Translations under genes and position numbers: made by a program | The notes under the pieces: model-generated | Seen by the model: only the letters and a program-made list of their open reading frames with translations | What the model was told of the DNA's origin: nothing | Databases searched by the model: none | Shown: piece after piece, positions 1 to 6,390 of the stretch | How the letters are laid out: the number at the start of each line of letters is the position of its first letter | How positions within the stretch are numbered: the stretch's first letter is position 1 | DNA from: an uncultured Ruminococcus sp. | GTDB taxonomy: Bacteria > Bacillota > Clostridia > Oscillospirales > Ruminococcaceae | Length of the DNA: 8,683 nucleotides | Reading direction: 5' to 3' | NCBI GenBank assembly: GCA_946188175.1 | Contig: CAMHUJ010000049.1 | Location: forward strand, 1-8,683

Positions 1-993
1 GCCGTCTGCCGTAATGCTGCCCTCGGCTGTCAGACCGCGGTCGCCGCACGCAAGGATCTTGCCGCCGGTGAGCTCCATATCGGTCTCAGCCTGCAATGCG
101 TCCTTGTTGGATTTGATGCTGATTTCGCCGCCGGTGATCGCCATATTGCCCTTGGTGGACTTGACGCCGTCGCCTGCGGTATCAATATTCAGGATGCCGT
201 CCTTGATCGTGACAGAAGTTCTGCCGCGGACCGCATCGCCGCTTTGTGTCGTGACGTTCAGTGTACCGCCGTTGATCTTGAGATCATTGTTGCAGTGGAT
301 GCCGTACTGCGTACCGGCGTTGATTTCGAGGCTGCCGCTGCCCTTGATCGTCAGATCGTCCTTCGCATGGAGCACGGCAAATGCAGGCTCCTCCGCCGTC
401 GGCTGATCGGTGCCGTCGGAGAGTGTATTCGTCTTGTTCTCGACCAGATTGACCGAGGTATTTTCCGCATTTTCAATCATGATGCACGGCGCTTCGGTAT
501 TCTTCATTTCCACGCCGTTGAGATAGAGCTTGACGGTCTTGGTATCCGTCGATTCATCCGGCACCTGCACAATGACCTGACCGCCGTCCAGCTTGCCGTC
601 GATATAATAGACGCCGGATGCGGTAATGGTCGCTGTCTTTCCGGAGACGGAGACATTGCTGCCCTCATAGGAGATGCTGCTGCCCTTGAGGTGAATATAA
701 GCCGGATCGGGCTCCTCCTCGGGCACCTCGCGCTTCATCAGCGAAAGGTCCACTGCATTGAGCACGCGGTTGCCGTCAAAATCGGCAGCCTGCCAGTCCG
801 AAAGACTGCCGCTCTTTGTCAGCAGAAAGTTTTGCAGCAGCTTGACATCCGCTGCGGTGAGCTTGCCGTCGCCGTTCAGATCGCCGGACGCTGCCGCATC
901 TGCACGGAGCGGCGCACCGGTCAGCTGTCCGGGCATTGCTGCGATCAGCGCCCCCAGCGCCACGCCGCAGCATGTCAGAAATCGAGATTTCAT
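1..993 (-). CDS. Secreted dockerin protein with Cthe_2159-like carbohydrate-binding beta-helix domain (partial, 3' end off window)
   Basis: Read by hand on the minus strand; 331 codons are open from ATG 993 to the left edge, so the C-terminus is missing. Residues 1-35 form a signal peptide: basic MKSR, then a hydrophobic stretch to about residue 20, with cleavage probably near ADAAA. Residues 37-89 are a type I dockerin with two canonical calcium loops, D38-x-N40-x-D42 ending at D49 and D71-x-D73-x-N75 ending at D82. After an acidic Pro/Glu linker, residues 99-331 resemble the Cthe_2159/DUF4353 family, whose Clostridium thermocellum founder is a parallel beta-helix that binds cellulose and pectic polymers. 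Motifs visible are YYIDGKLDGGQVIVQV, LYLNGVEM and successive Gly/Asn-rich rungs such as LKINGGTLNV and MAITGGEISI. Inferred role: scaffold-attached polysaccharide binding outside the cell; a lyase activity cannot be judged. An in-frame ATG at 999 is possible, but GGAGG is 9 nt from ATG 993 and only 3 nt from ATG 999. Confidence 0.88.
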   Translation of the reverse strand, partial: MKSRFLTCCGVALGALIAAMPGQLTGAPLRADAAASGDLNGDGKLTAADVKLLQNFLLTKSGSLSDWQAADFDGNRVLNAVDLSLMKREVPEEEPDPAYIHLKGSSISYEGSNVSVSGKTATITASGVYYIDGKLDGGQVIVQVPDESTDTKTVKLYLNGVEMKNTEAPCIMIENAENTSVNLVENKTNTLSDGTDQPTAEEPAFAVLHAKDDLTIKGSGSLEINAGTQYGIHCNNDLKINGGTLNVTTQSGDAVRGRTSVTIKDGILNIDTAGDGVKSTKGNMAITGGEISIKSNKDALQAETDMELTGGKILACGDRGLTAEGSITADG

Positions 994-1002
994 GTTCATA
1001 AT

Positions 1003-1007
1003 CCTCC
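1003..1007 (-). promoter_or_regulatory. Shine-Dalgarno GGAGG of the dockerin/beta-helix gene
   Basis: GGAGG on the minus strand. It lies 9 nt before ATG 993 and 3 nt before ATG 999, which favours 993 as the start. A 6-bp stem (1019-1024 with 1069-1074) ends about 12 nt upstream of this site. Confidence 0.8.
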
Positions 1008-1183
1008 AGTCTTGTATTGGCGTTTGGAGACATCCGGTTTTCCCGTTCCGGTGCCTCTTTCTCTGATTAACGCCCCATGACAATCTCTGTTTCCTTCTAT
1101 TTTCCCAATGTATGACACTTTGATGCGGTTCCGAAACCTGCGATCCCTCCCTTGCTTTCTCCCGAATGTTCCCAAAAACAAAC

Positions 1184-1218
1184 AAGCCGCACCTGCGCTT
1201 GCAGATACGGCTTTTTTT
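1184..1218. terminator. Terminator-like hairpin inside the leader (possible attenuator)
   Basis: AAGCCG (1184-1189) pairs with CGGCTT (1208-1213), and an inner CTGC/GCAG stem (1193-1196 with 1201-1204) closes a 4-nt loop. Read on the plus strand it runs into seven T (1212-1218); read on the minus strand it is followed by GTTTGTTTTT. No plus-strand gene precedes it, while on the minus strand it sits between a good promoter and the dockerin/beta-helix gene. The sensible reading is therefore conditional termination of that transcript. Confidence 0.55.
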
Positions 1219-1370
1219 CTGTCTCAGATACACTGCCTGCCGAAAACAGGCAACAGAAAATACACCGGTTCTGCGACGAACGGTTCCCGTTTGTTTCCCT
1301 AAAACCAATGCAGTATGATCCTGCGCGGTGTATCTCTGTATATTCGGCTGCTGAACAGCCCGCTGTTTTC

Positions 1371-1399
1371 AGTTTAACATAAATTCTCGAAATTGTCAA
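1371..1399 (-). promoter_or_regulatory. Sigma-70/SigA-type promoter for the dockerin/beta-helix gene
   Basis: On the minus strand a perfect -35 TTGACA (1399-1394) is followed by a 17-nt spacer and a -10 TAAACT (1376-1371; 4 of 6 matches to TATAAT). Transcription would start near 1364, leaving about 365 nt of leader before the start codon. No other good minus-strand promoter was seen closer to the gene. Confidence 0.7.
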
Positions 1400-1653
1400 G
1401 AGCATCTTGTGATTTTTTCACGGCAGCAGATTTGCTTCTATATGGTGCCTTTGGCAGGGTTTGGGACAGTTTGCGAAGCAATACTGTAGTGCCCACATTA
1501 TAAATCCATCGGAGATACCGCATAAAAAGCAATGCTGCCGCCGTGATGATTTTCCGGCGGCAGGAGCCCTGTGCAAACCGTACAAATTTTCTTATTATTT
1601 GACAAGCTTCGCAGTTGTATGATAAGAATCACAAAAATATAAATTGTTCCGGC
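1400..1653. other. Non-coding divergent intergenic stretch with two hairpins
   Basis: No credible gene. Two inverted repeats stand out. One is an imperfect 9-bp stem at 1466-1487 (ACAGTTTGC, GAA loop, right arm with one bulged T). The other is a perfect 9-bp GC-rich stem, CTGCCGCCG at 1535-1543 with CGGCGGCAG at 1555-1563, separated by 11 nt. Neither has a proper T-tract on the plus strand; the second has TTTTT about 6 nt beyond its stem on the minus strand, so it could be a weak minus-strand terminator. A TTGACA at 1599-1604 lacks a convincing -10 partner. Both stems lie between the two divergent promoters and could be operator dyads, but nothing identifies a regulator. Confidence 0.4.
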
Positions 1654-1682
1654 TTGCTTTTCAGTGCAATATATGCTATAAT
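1654..1682 (+). promoter_or_regulatory. Promoter of the LRR-peptidase-dockerin gene
   Basis: TTGCTT (1654-1659), a 17-nt spacer and a perfect TATAAT (1677-1682) with an extended -10 TG at 1674-1675. The start would be near 1689, giving a leader of only about 25 nt. Because it lies downstream of an in-frame ATG at 1615, it supports translation starting at 1714. Confidence 0.82.
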
Positions 1683-1696
1683 AGAAAAAAACACAG

Positions 1697-1702
1697 AAAG
1701 GA
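1697..1702 (+). promoter_or_regulatory. Ribosome binding site of the LRR-peptidase-dockerin gene
   Basis: AAAGGA within AGAAAGGAA, ending about 10-11 nt before ATG 1714. It is a moderate Shine-Dalgarno, but the only purine-rich candidate downstream of the predicted transcription start. Confidence 0.65.
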
Positions 1703-1713
1703 ACTTCCACGGA

Positions 1714-4700
1714 ATGAACAAAATTATGACATTCCTGACAGCAGGCATGATCTTCTGTACGCTGACGGCGTCGGCGCTGCCGGCAGGCGCGGAGCCCTTC
1801 TCAGGAAAATACGGTACAAATATCAAATTCACAGTAGAAAACGGCATTCTGACGCTGACAGGCACCGGTGCAATCGGTGATTTCGACGAATACAATGATC
1901 AAGAAGGCTATGGCAAAGCATTAGATGCATACACCGAAAAGTATCCGGATTATGATGTTTGGGAATTATCTCCGGAAAACAATCCTGACCTGTACAGCGG
2001 TGACGATGCACGCGAGCTGCCGCCCAGCTACAAAGATTATTTAGGTTCCACTGCACCGTGGAGCGTTTACGGCAGAAGCATCGAAAAAATCGTTGTCGGC
2101 GAAGGCATCACGTCAATCGGCCGCTATGCATTTTACAATACAACAGCAAAATCCGTGTCTCTGCCGGATACCTTACAATATCTCGGCGACAACGCATTTG
2201 AATACTGCAATTCGCTGACTGCGATTTCGCTTCCGAAGTCTCTGACTCAAATGGGTTCCGAGGTTTTCTGTGAATGCACGGCGCTCACGGAAGTATCACT
2301 GCCCGATTCGCTGACGATAATGGGTTCCTATGTTTTCTGGAAATGCACGGCGCTCACGGAAATTTCGCTGCCCGATTCCCTGACGGAAATGGGCAAATAT
2401 GTATTTAGTGACTGCACCATGCTGGAAACCTATCACTGGCCGTCAGGGCTGGATACGGTACCGGAATCTACCTTCACCGGCTGCAGCATCTCGGAGCCCG
2501 TTTTTCCGCCGACGCTCAAGCATCTTGAAGATCGAGCATTTGAGTGGAATCCGATCAAAACGCTGACCATTCCGGATACGCTGGAATCTATCGGCAGCGA
2601 CTGTTTTCATGGAACAGAGCTGGAATCCGTCATTTTTCCGGACAGCGAAATCGAGATCGGGAACGGCTGTTTTTCGGAATGCGAAAAACTGACATCCGTT
2701 CGTTTGCCTGCCGGTCTGCAAGAGATTCCGGGTATGTTGTTTAGCTCCTGCACGGCACTGTCGGCAATCGAGCTTCCGAAGGAATTGAAAGTCATCGGAT
2801 ACAGAGCATTTGAAGGCTGCATTGATCTGACCGGCATCACGCTGCCGGATTCGCTTGAAGAAATCGGTGAAGAAGCATTCACTGACACCGGACTGACGGA
2901 AATACATCTTCCGGATTCGCTGCAAAAAATCGGCGAAAGAGTTTTTTCCCACTGCGGCCTTCTCCGCAAATGCAACTGGCCTGCCGGTCTGGAAGAAATA
3001 TCAGATTATGCATTTTATGGCTGCCTGATCTCTGAGCCGGATATTCCGGCAACCGTGAAGCGAATCGGCAACAGCGCATTCGCAGGATGCCCGATTCAAA
3101 AGATCGTCATACCGGAGTCGGTCGAATTCCTCGGCTTCAACAGCTTCGGTGGCTCCACTCTTGTGACAGTCGAGTTTCCGGATACGGATATCCAGATCGA
3201 AGAAAACTGCTTTTCAGGCTGCACGAATCTGCAAAACGTGCACCTTCCTTCATGCCTCACCGAGCTGCCCTACGGTCTTTTCACGGACTGCAAATCACTC
3301 AAAACGATTGCGCTTCCGGAAGCCTGCACCGTCGTCGGCGACAACTGCTTCGACGGGTGTAAATCGCTGAAAAGCATCCAATTCCCGAACGGACTGATGA
3401 AAATCGGCAAAAAAGCATTCCGGGACTGCATCATGCTGAAAAAAATTCAGCTGCCGGATTCGCTGACTGCCGTCGGCGCGGCTGCCTTCGCCGAATGCAA
3501 TCTCACCGAGCTGGTACTGCCGCCGCATCTGACCACAATCGAAGCGGATGCATTCGCAAACAATGCATTCAAAACGCTGACGATTCCGTCGTCTGTCCGG
3601 ATTCTGGAACGGGACTGCTTTGCGGATAACCGCTCGCTGGAAAGCGTGATCTTTCCGGAGAGCGATATTCAGATCGGCATGCGCGTTCTGAGTAATTGCA
3701 GCGCACTGAAAAACGTCCAGATGCCGACGCGGCTGCGCAGGCTGCCGAACGAGCTGTTCTCCGGCTGCACGGCGCTCAACAATATCGAAATTCCGCGAAA
3801 CTGCGCCGAAATCGGCGATAAATGCTTTGCAGAATGCACCGGTCTCCAGTCGGTGACAATCCCCGAGAGCGTCCGGACGATTGAACGGGATGCATTCTAC
3901 CGCTGCACAAACCTGAAAAGCGTCCATTTCTCGGAGGGCATCCGCACAATCGGCGAAATGGCTTTCGACATGACCGATCTGCATGAGATCCGGCTGCCGG
4001 AATCCATTGAAAAGCTCGCAAAAGAATGCTTCTGGTCCTGTCCGGCGGAGCAGGTTTTCCTGCCGGAGCGGCATATCATCTTTGAAGACAATGCGCTGCC
4101 GCAGGAGTGGCTCGAGCAGCAGACCGGATTTGTCATCGTCGCGGATCATCAGCTCTATCAGTACCGCGGCGACGAGAAAAACGTGCAGATTCCGGAAGGC
4201 GTCCGCAGCATCGAGAGCGAGGCCTTCGGCAATGCCGCCGGTTCGCATCCGGTCAGCATTACGCTCAGCAAAACCGTTGACAGAGTCGAATCCGGCGCCT
4301 TCAACCGCGAGCTCGAAGTGCTGACGCTTCCGGAGAATGTCTCCTTTTTCAGCGCAACGGCAACACTGAACTGTGCACGTCTCAAGGAAATCCGCGGAAA
4401 CTATCTGACCTCCGCACAGATCATCGCAAAGCAGTGCGGCACGCTGTTCAGCCCGCTGCATACAACGGACGACATCGGCAAGACCGTCAAGCCCGATTAT
4501 AATACGGAGATTCTGCCCTTCGGCAACAGCGGCGACGTTTTCGGTGATTCCTTCATGATGCGTCCCTGGCAGCGCGCCATGGCGCTCGACGCCTCCAATT
4601 CACCGGAATTTTTGAGCCAGACAATGAGCCGTGCATGGAGCGGCTCCTGCTACGGGCTCTCGGTAGTCACCATTCTCGCGCAATGCGGCATCCTCAAGCC

Positions 4701-5370
4701 CTCGGAGCTCGATCCCGAAGCCAAAACGCTGCATGATGTCCGCCCGATTCCGCAGGCGGTGGAGCTCATCAACTATTATCACTTCAGCACGCCGGGCACG
4801 AATCAGTTCTACTCATCCGACCAGCTGATGCTCAACGCCGTCAATGCGGCACGCGGCGTCAACAACGGCAATCACCCGTTTATCATAATTATCAGTATCG
4901 AAAACAGCGGCGCACATGCCGTTGTCGGCTACGGACTGGAGGAAGGCAAGTGGGAATTCGACGGCGTGCAGTATGACCGCCGCGTGCTGATCTGGGATTC
5001 AAACTACAACAAGCCCGATGACAATATCAACCTCTATGTCAACCGTAATACGCTCAACTGGACGATTCCTGCATACGGCATTGTCTCCATTACGGAATCA
5101 AAGGAAGCGTCAGGCGGGCTGCGGCAGGTCATCACCGATCTGGCAGAGATCAACCGCGCACCCTATAACAGCCGCAAACCGCTCGCCGGCGACACAGACT
5201 GCGATGAGAAAGTTTCCTCCGCCGATGCGGTACTGCTCGCGCGGTATCTCTCCGAGGATGCCGATATCAGCTATCTCGGCGCATATAACGCAGACCTCAG
5301 CCAAAAGGGCTATGCCGATTTCTCGGATATCATCGGGATTTTCCGCCTGATCGGCAGACCGGCTGCATAA
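1714..5370 (+). CDS. Secreted BspA-like leucine-rich-repeat protein with papain-like peptidase module and C-terminal dockerin
   Basis: 1218 residues, starting at ATG 1714; the upstream in-frame ATG at 1615 precedes the promoter and gives no signal peptide. Residues 1-26 are a signal peptide ending AGA. Residues 27-119 resemble the BspA-type N-terminal cap (NGILTLTGTGAIGDF, later TAPW). Residues about 120-885 hold roughly 30 LRR_5 (Treponema/BspA-type) units of 22-23 residues with the pattern L-x-x-I-x-LP-x-x-L-x-x-IG-x-x-AF-x-x-C. Residues about 940-1145 look like a papain-fold cysteine peptidase: SGSCYGLS with C979, GAHAVVGYG with H1068 and IWDSN with D1095 (or N1097). Residues 1159-1218 are a type I dockerin; loop 1 is canonical (D1160, D1162, D1164, D1171), while loop 2 has Lys where an Asp/Asn ligand is expected. 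Inferred role: scaffold-anchored adhesion or capture through the LRR array combined with proteolysis or a related acyl transfer. Proteolysis is inferred from motifs only. The gene is monocistronic, ending at a strong terminator. Confidence 0.9.
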   Translation: MNKIMTFLTAGMIFCTLTASALPAGAEPFSGKYGTNIKFTVENGILTLTGTGAIGDFDEYNDQEGYGKALDAYTEKYPDYDVWELSPENNPDLYSGDDARELPPSYKDYLGSTAPWSVYGRSIEKIVVGEGITSIGRYAFYNTTAKSVSLPDTLQYLGDNAFEYCNSLTAISLPKSLTQMGSEVFCECTALTEVSLPDSLTIMGSYVFWKCTALTEISLPDSLTEMGKYVFSDCTMLETYHWPSGLDTVPESTFTGCSISEPVFPPTLKHLEDRAFEWNPIKTLTIPDTLESIGSDCFHGTELESVIFPDSEIEIGNGCFSECEKLTSVRLPAGLQEIPGMLFSSCTALSAIELPKELKVIGYRAFEGCIDLTGITLPDSLEEIGEEAFTDTGLTEIHLPDSLQKIGERVFSHCGLLRKCNWPAGLEEISDYAFYGCLISEPDIPATVKRIGNSAFAGCPIQKIVIPESVEFLGFNSFGGSTLVTVEFPDTDIQIEENCFSGCTNLQNVHLPSCLTELPYGLFTDCKSLKTIALPEACTVVGDNCFDGCKSLKSIQFPNGLMKIGKKAFRDCIMLKKIQLPDSLTAVGAAAFAECNLTELVLPPHLTTIEADAFANNAFKTLTIPSSVRILERDCFADNRSLESVIFPESDIQIGMRVLSNCSALKNVQMPTRLRRLPNELFSGCTALNNIEIPRNCAEIGDKCFAECTGLQSVTIPESVRTIERDAFYRCTNLKSVHFSEGIRTIGEMAFDMTDLHEIRLPESIEKLAKECFWSCPAEQVFLPERHIIFEDNALPQEWLEQQTGFVIVADHQLYQYRGDEKNVQIPEGVRSIESEAFGNAAGSHPVSITLSKTVDRVESGAFNRELEVLTLPENVSFFSATATLNCARLKEIRGNYLTSAQIIAKQCGTLFSPLHTTDDIGKTVKPDYNTEILPFGNSGDVFGDSFMMRPWQRAMALDASNSPEFLSQTMSRAWSGSCYGLSVVTILAQCGILKPSELDPEAKTLHDVRPIPQAVELINYYHFSTPGTNQFYSSDQLMLNAVNAARGVNNGNHPFIIIISIENSGAHAVVGYGLEEGKWEFDGVQYDRRVLIWDSNYNKPDDNINLYVNRNTLNWTIPAYGIVSITESKEASGGLRQVITDLAEINRAPYNSRKPLAGDTDCDEKVSSADAVLLARYLSEDADISYLGAYNADLSQKGYADFSDIIGIFRLIGRPAA
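2215..2421 (+). repeat. Three tandem 69-nt LRR units with recent-looking similarity
   Basis: Units start at 2215, 2284 and 2353, each coding 23 residues. Shared blocks recur at exact 69-nt spacing: ATGCACGGCGCTCACGGAA at 2274-2292 and 2343-2361, and ATGGGTTCC at 2251 and 2320. Nucleotide identity here is clearly higher than between most other units of the array, suggesting recent tandem duplication. Confidence 0.75.
2422..3978 (+). repeat. Higher-order LRR super-repeat: two 540-nt copies and a shortened third
   Basis: Copy 1 spans 2422-2961 (residues 237-416) and copy 2 spans 2962-3501 (417-596), each exactly 540 nt, or 8 LRR units. Copy 3, 3502-3978 (597-755), has 7 units. Landmarks keep their order: the W unit (ETYHWPSGL / RKCNWPAGL / absent in copy 3), the ISEP unit (ISEPVFPPTL / ISEPDIPATV / TELVLPPHL), the aberrant acidic unit (FPDSEIEIG / FPDTDIQIE / FPESDIQIG), and the following proline unit (LQEIPGMLF / LTELPYGLF / LRRLPNELF). 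The pattern was found by eye on the translation. Confidence 0.75.
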
Positions 5371-5384
5371 CCACCGTATCAATC

Positions 5385-5421
5385 AAAAATCCGCAGAATC
5401 ACATCGGTTCTGCGGATTTTT
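5385..5421. terminator. Bidirectional rho-independent terminator between convergent genes
   Basis: A perfect 14-bp stem: AAAAATCCGCAGAA (5385-5398) with TTCTGCGGATTTTT (5408-5421), separated by a 9-nt loop. The A-rich and T-rich ends give a U-tract in both directions. It lies 15 nt after the LRR gene stop and about 10 nt after the stop of the minus-strand hydrolase-like gene, so it ends both transcripts. Confidence 0.93.
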
Positions 5422-5430
5422 ATTTTGTAT

Positions 5431-6378
5431 TCATGATTCGTCCAGTCCGGAAAGAAACCGCGTCAGCAGCACGGCGCACTGCATCGGCTTCTGCATATAG
5501 ACCGCAGAATCAGCCGGAATCTCAAGATATTCGCAGCTGCCGAGCTGTTCCAGATACGGCTTCACCATATCCTCCGTATACCGCGTACCGGCATTGAGAT
5601 ACAGCTTCGGGATATCATTCTGCACAAGGCTTTCGTATGCGGTCTGACAGTTTTCCGGAAACAGCTCCATTTCGGAAATCTGCGCAGACGAAGCCGTACT
5701 GCGAATCCGGAGAAAGCGCGCATACAGCTGCTCCGCGGCGCTGTAGCCGTTCGGGAGCTGCGCTTTGGAGAGCCGCGCCGCGCCGAATGCTGCGAGCAGA
5801 TGCTTTGCACGCAGCGATGCAGTCGGCACAGGCTCCGGCGGTTCGCCGGAGAGTACGGTGCAGTCCAGAAAGCACACGCCCGCAATCTCATCCGGATACA
5901 GGCTCTCCCAGTATGCCGCATAGACACCGCCCTCTGCATACGGCAGCAGGACATACGGCGGCTCGATGTTCACATTTTTCAGCGCCGTGCGGTAATCGGC
6001 AACGATCTGCTGCACGGTCTGCGGCGTTTTGGTATCCACGCTGATTCCGCAGCCCGCACGGTCCATACTTACGAACAGATAATCCGCACTGAGACTGCCG
6101 CACATCGTCCGGTACTGTATACTTGCATCGCTGATGCCCATGCCGGAGATCGCTATGATCTGGTACGCGCCTGCATCATTGCCCGAGGTATAACAGCCCA
6201 GCGCATATCCGCCGTCCGCAGCCGCATAGCGGTAGCCGCGGCTTTCCAGAATGTGCGCTTCCTTCCGCAGTCTGATATGATGCCATATATATAAACCGGC
6301 AAGCGCCGCGGTCAGGAGCAGGGCCGCTGCAATGAGCAGCCCTGCGGCAAACCGACGGCGTTTTGCTTCATGTTTCAT
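5431..6378 (-). CDS. Membrane-anchored alpha/beta-hydrolase-fold protein lacking the catalytic serine (probable pseudohydrolase)
   Basis: 315 residues. A basic N-terminus (KHEAKRRR) precedes one membrane helix at about residues 11-33, suggesting a signal anchor with the main domain outside the membrane. The rest follows the alpha/beta-hydrolase layout: IIAISGMGISDAS (oxyanion region, about 74-86), MDRAGCGIS (105-113, matching the usual DRxGxGxS strand/loop), then LLPYAEGGVYAAYW followed by YPDEIAGVCFLD. In related hydrolases the elbow reads GHSxGG; here it reads P146-Y-A148-E-G-G, so the nucleophile Ser is Ala (GCA codon, 5935-5937). Near the C-terminus the usual His before the hydrophobic-x-x-P segment is apparently Ser291 (ADSAVYMQKP), and no clear acid residue was placed. 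The fold is confident; hydrolysis is unlikely. It could act as a binding or regulatory protein. Its start lies 9 nt after the ATPase stop, so it is probably cotranscribed and translationally coupled with it. The function is unknown. Confidence 0.82.
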   Translation of the reverse strand: MKHEAKRRRFAAGLLIAAALLLTAALAGLYIWHHIRLRKEAHILESRGYRYAAADGGYALGCYTSGNDAGAYQIIAISGMGISDASIQYRTMCGSLSADYLFVSMDRAGCGISVDTKTPQTVQQIVADYRTALKNVNIEPPYVLLPYAEGGVYAAYWESLYPDEIAGVCFLDCTVLSGEPPEPVPTASLRAKHLLAAFGAARLSKAQLPNGYSAAEQLYARFLRIRSTASSAQISEMELFPENCQTAYESLVQNDIPKLYLNAGTRYTEDMVKPYLEQLGSCEYLEIPADSAVYMQKPMQCAVLLTRFLSGLDES

Positions 6379-6383
6379 GATGA

Positions 6384-6390
6384 TTCCTCA
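6384..6390 (-). promoter_or_regulatory. Ribosome binding site overlapping the ATPase stop codon
   Basis: TGAGGAA on the minus strand: its TGA (6390-6388) is the stop of the ATPase gene and AGGAA is the Shine-Dalgarno 5 nt before ATG 6378. Sharing bases between stop and RBS points to translational coupling of the two genes. Confidence 0.8.

Larger units (their letters stand above)
1000..1364 (-). promoter_or_regulatory. Long structured 5' leader, candidate attenuator or riboswitch-like element
   Basis: This is the stretch between the predicted transcription start (about 1364) and the dockerin/beta-helix gene; no convincing gene lies in it. In minus-strand order it shows: a 5-bp hairpin (1346-1350 with 1356-1360); a long closing stem (1326-1333 with 1260-1267, 8 bp, extended by 1335-1339 with 1253-1257); inside it hairpins 1310-1313/1321-1324 and 1279-1283/1287-1291; then a 6-bp hairpin (1234-1239/1247-1252); a terminator-like hairpin (1184-1213); and a stem near the RBS (1019-1024/1069-1074). 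The 5' strand of the closing stem can instead form 8 perfect pairs with 1226-1233, excluding the first fold. That layout is typical of switch RNAs, but I do not recognise a known riboswitch consensus. Pairings were found by eye, with no energy calculation. Confidence 0.5.

Noticed and set aside
960..993. Possible lipobox (LTCC) in the signal peptide of the dockerin/beta-helix protein
   Set aside because: The cysteines lie only 8-9 residues from the start, ahead of most of the hydrophobic core, and lack the usual small residue at -1; an ordinary signal peptide fits better.
244..1080. 278-codon open frame on the plus strand at the left end
   Set aside because: Opposite to the dockerin/beta-helix gene, which has a signal peptide, two calcium loops and a good RBS; the plus frame has none of these.
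1279..1306. AGGGAA and nearby sequence resembling part of a cobalamin riboswitch
   Set aside because: The remaining conserved cobalamin elements could not be found in the right order, so a match of a few bases is taken as chance.
1097..1405. 102-codon minus-strand open frame across the leader
   Set aside because: Its ATG lies upstream of the predicted promoter, there is no RBS, and it overlaps the structured leader; not supported as a leader peptide.
1615..1713. Upstream in-frame ATG extending the LRR protein by 33 residues
   Set aside because: The near-perfect promoter at 1654-1682 lies downstream of this ATG, the extension lacks a signal peptide, and ATG 1714 begins a clear one.
2071..4360. 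Regularly spaced repeats that could suggest a CRISPR array
   Set aside because: The periodicity is 66-69 nt, in frame, and codes diverged LRR units; there are no identical repeats with unique spacers.
3295..4461. 388-codon open frame on the minus strand inside the LRR gene
   Set aside because: It is antisense to a well-supported repeat protein; its composition (rich in Arg, Cys and Phe, no recognisable domain) is what a shadow frame of LRR codons would give, and no RBS or promoter was seen.
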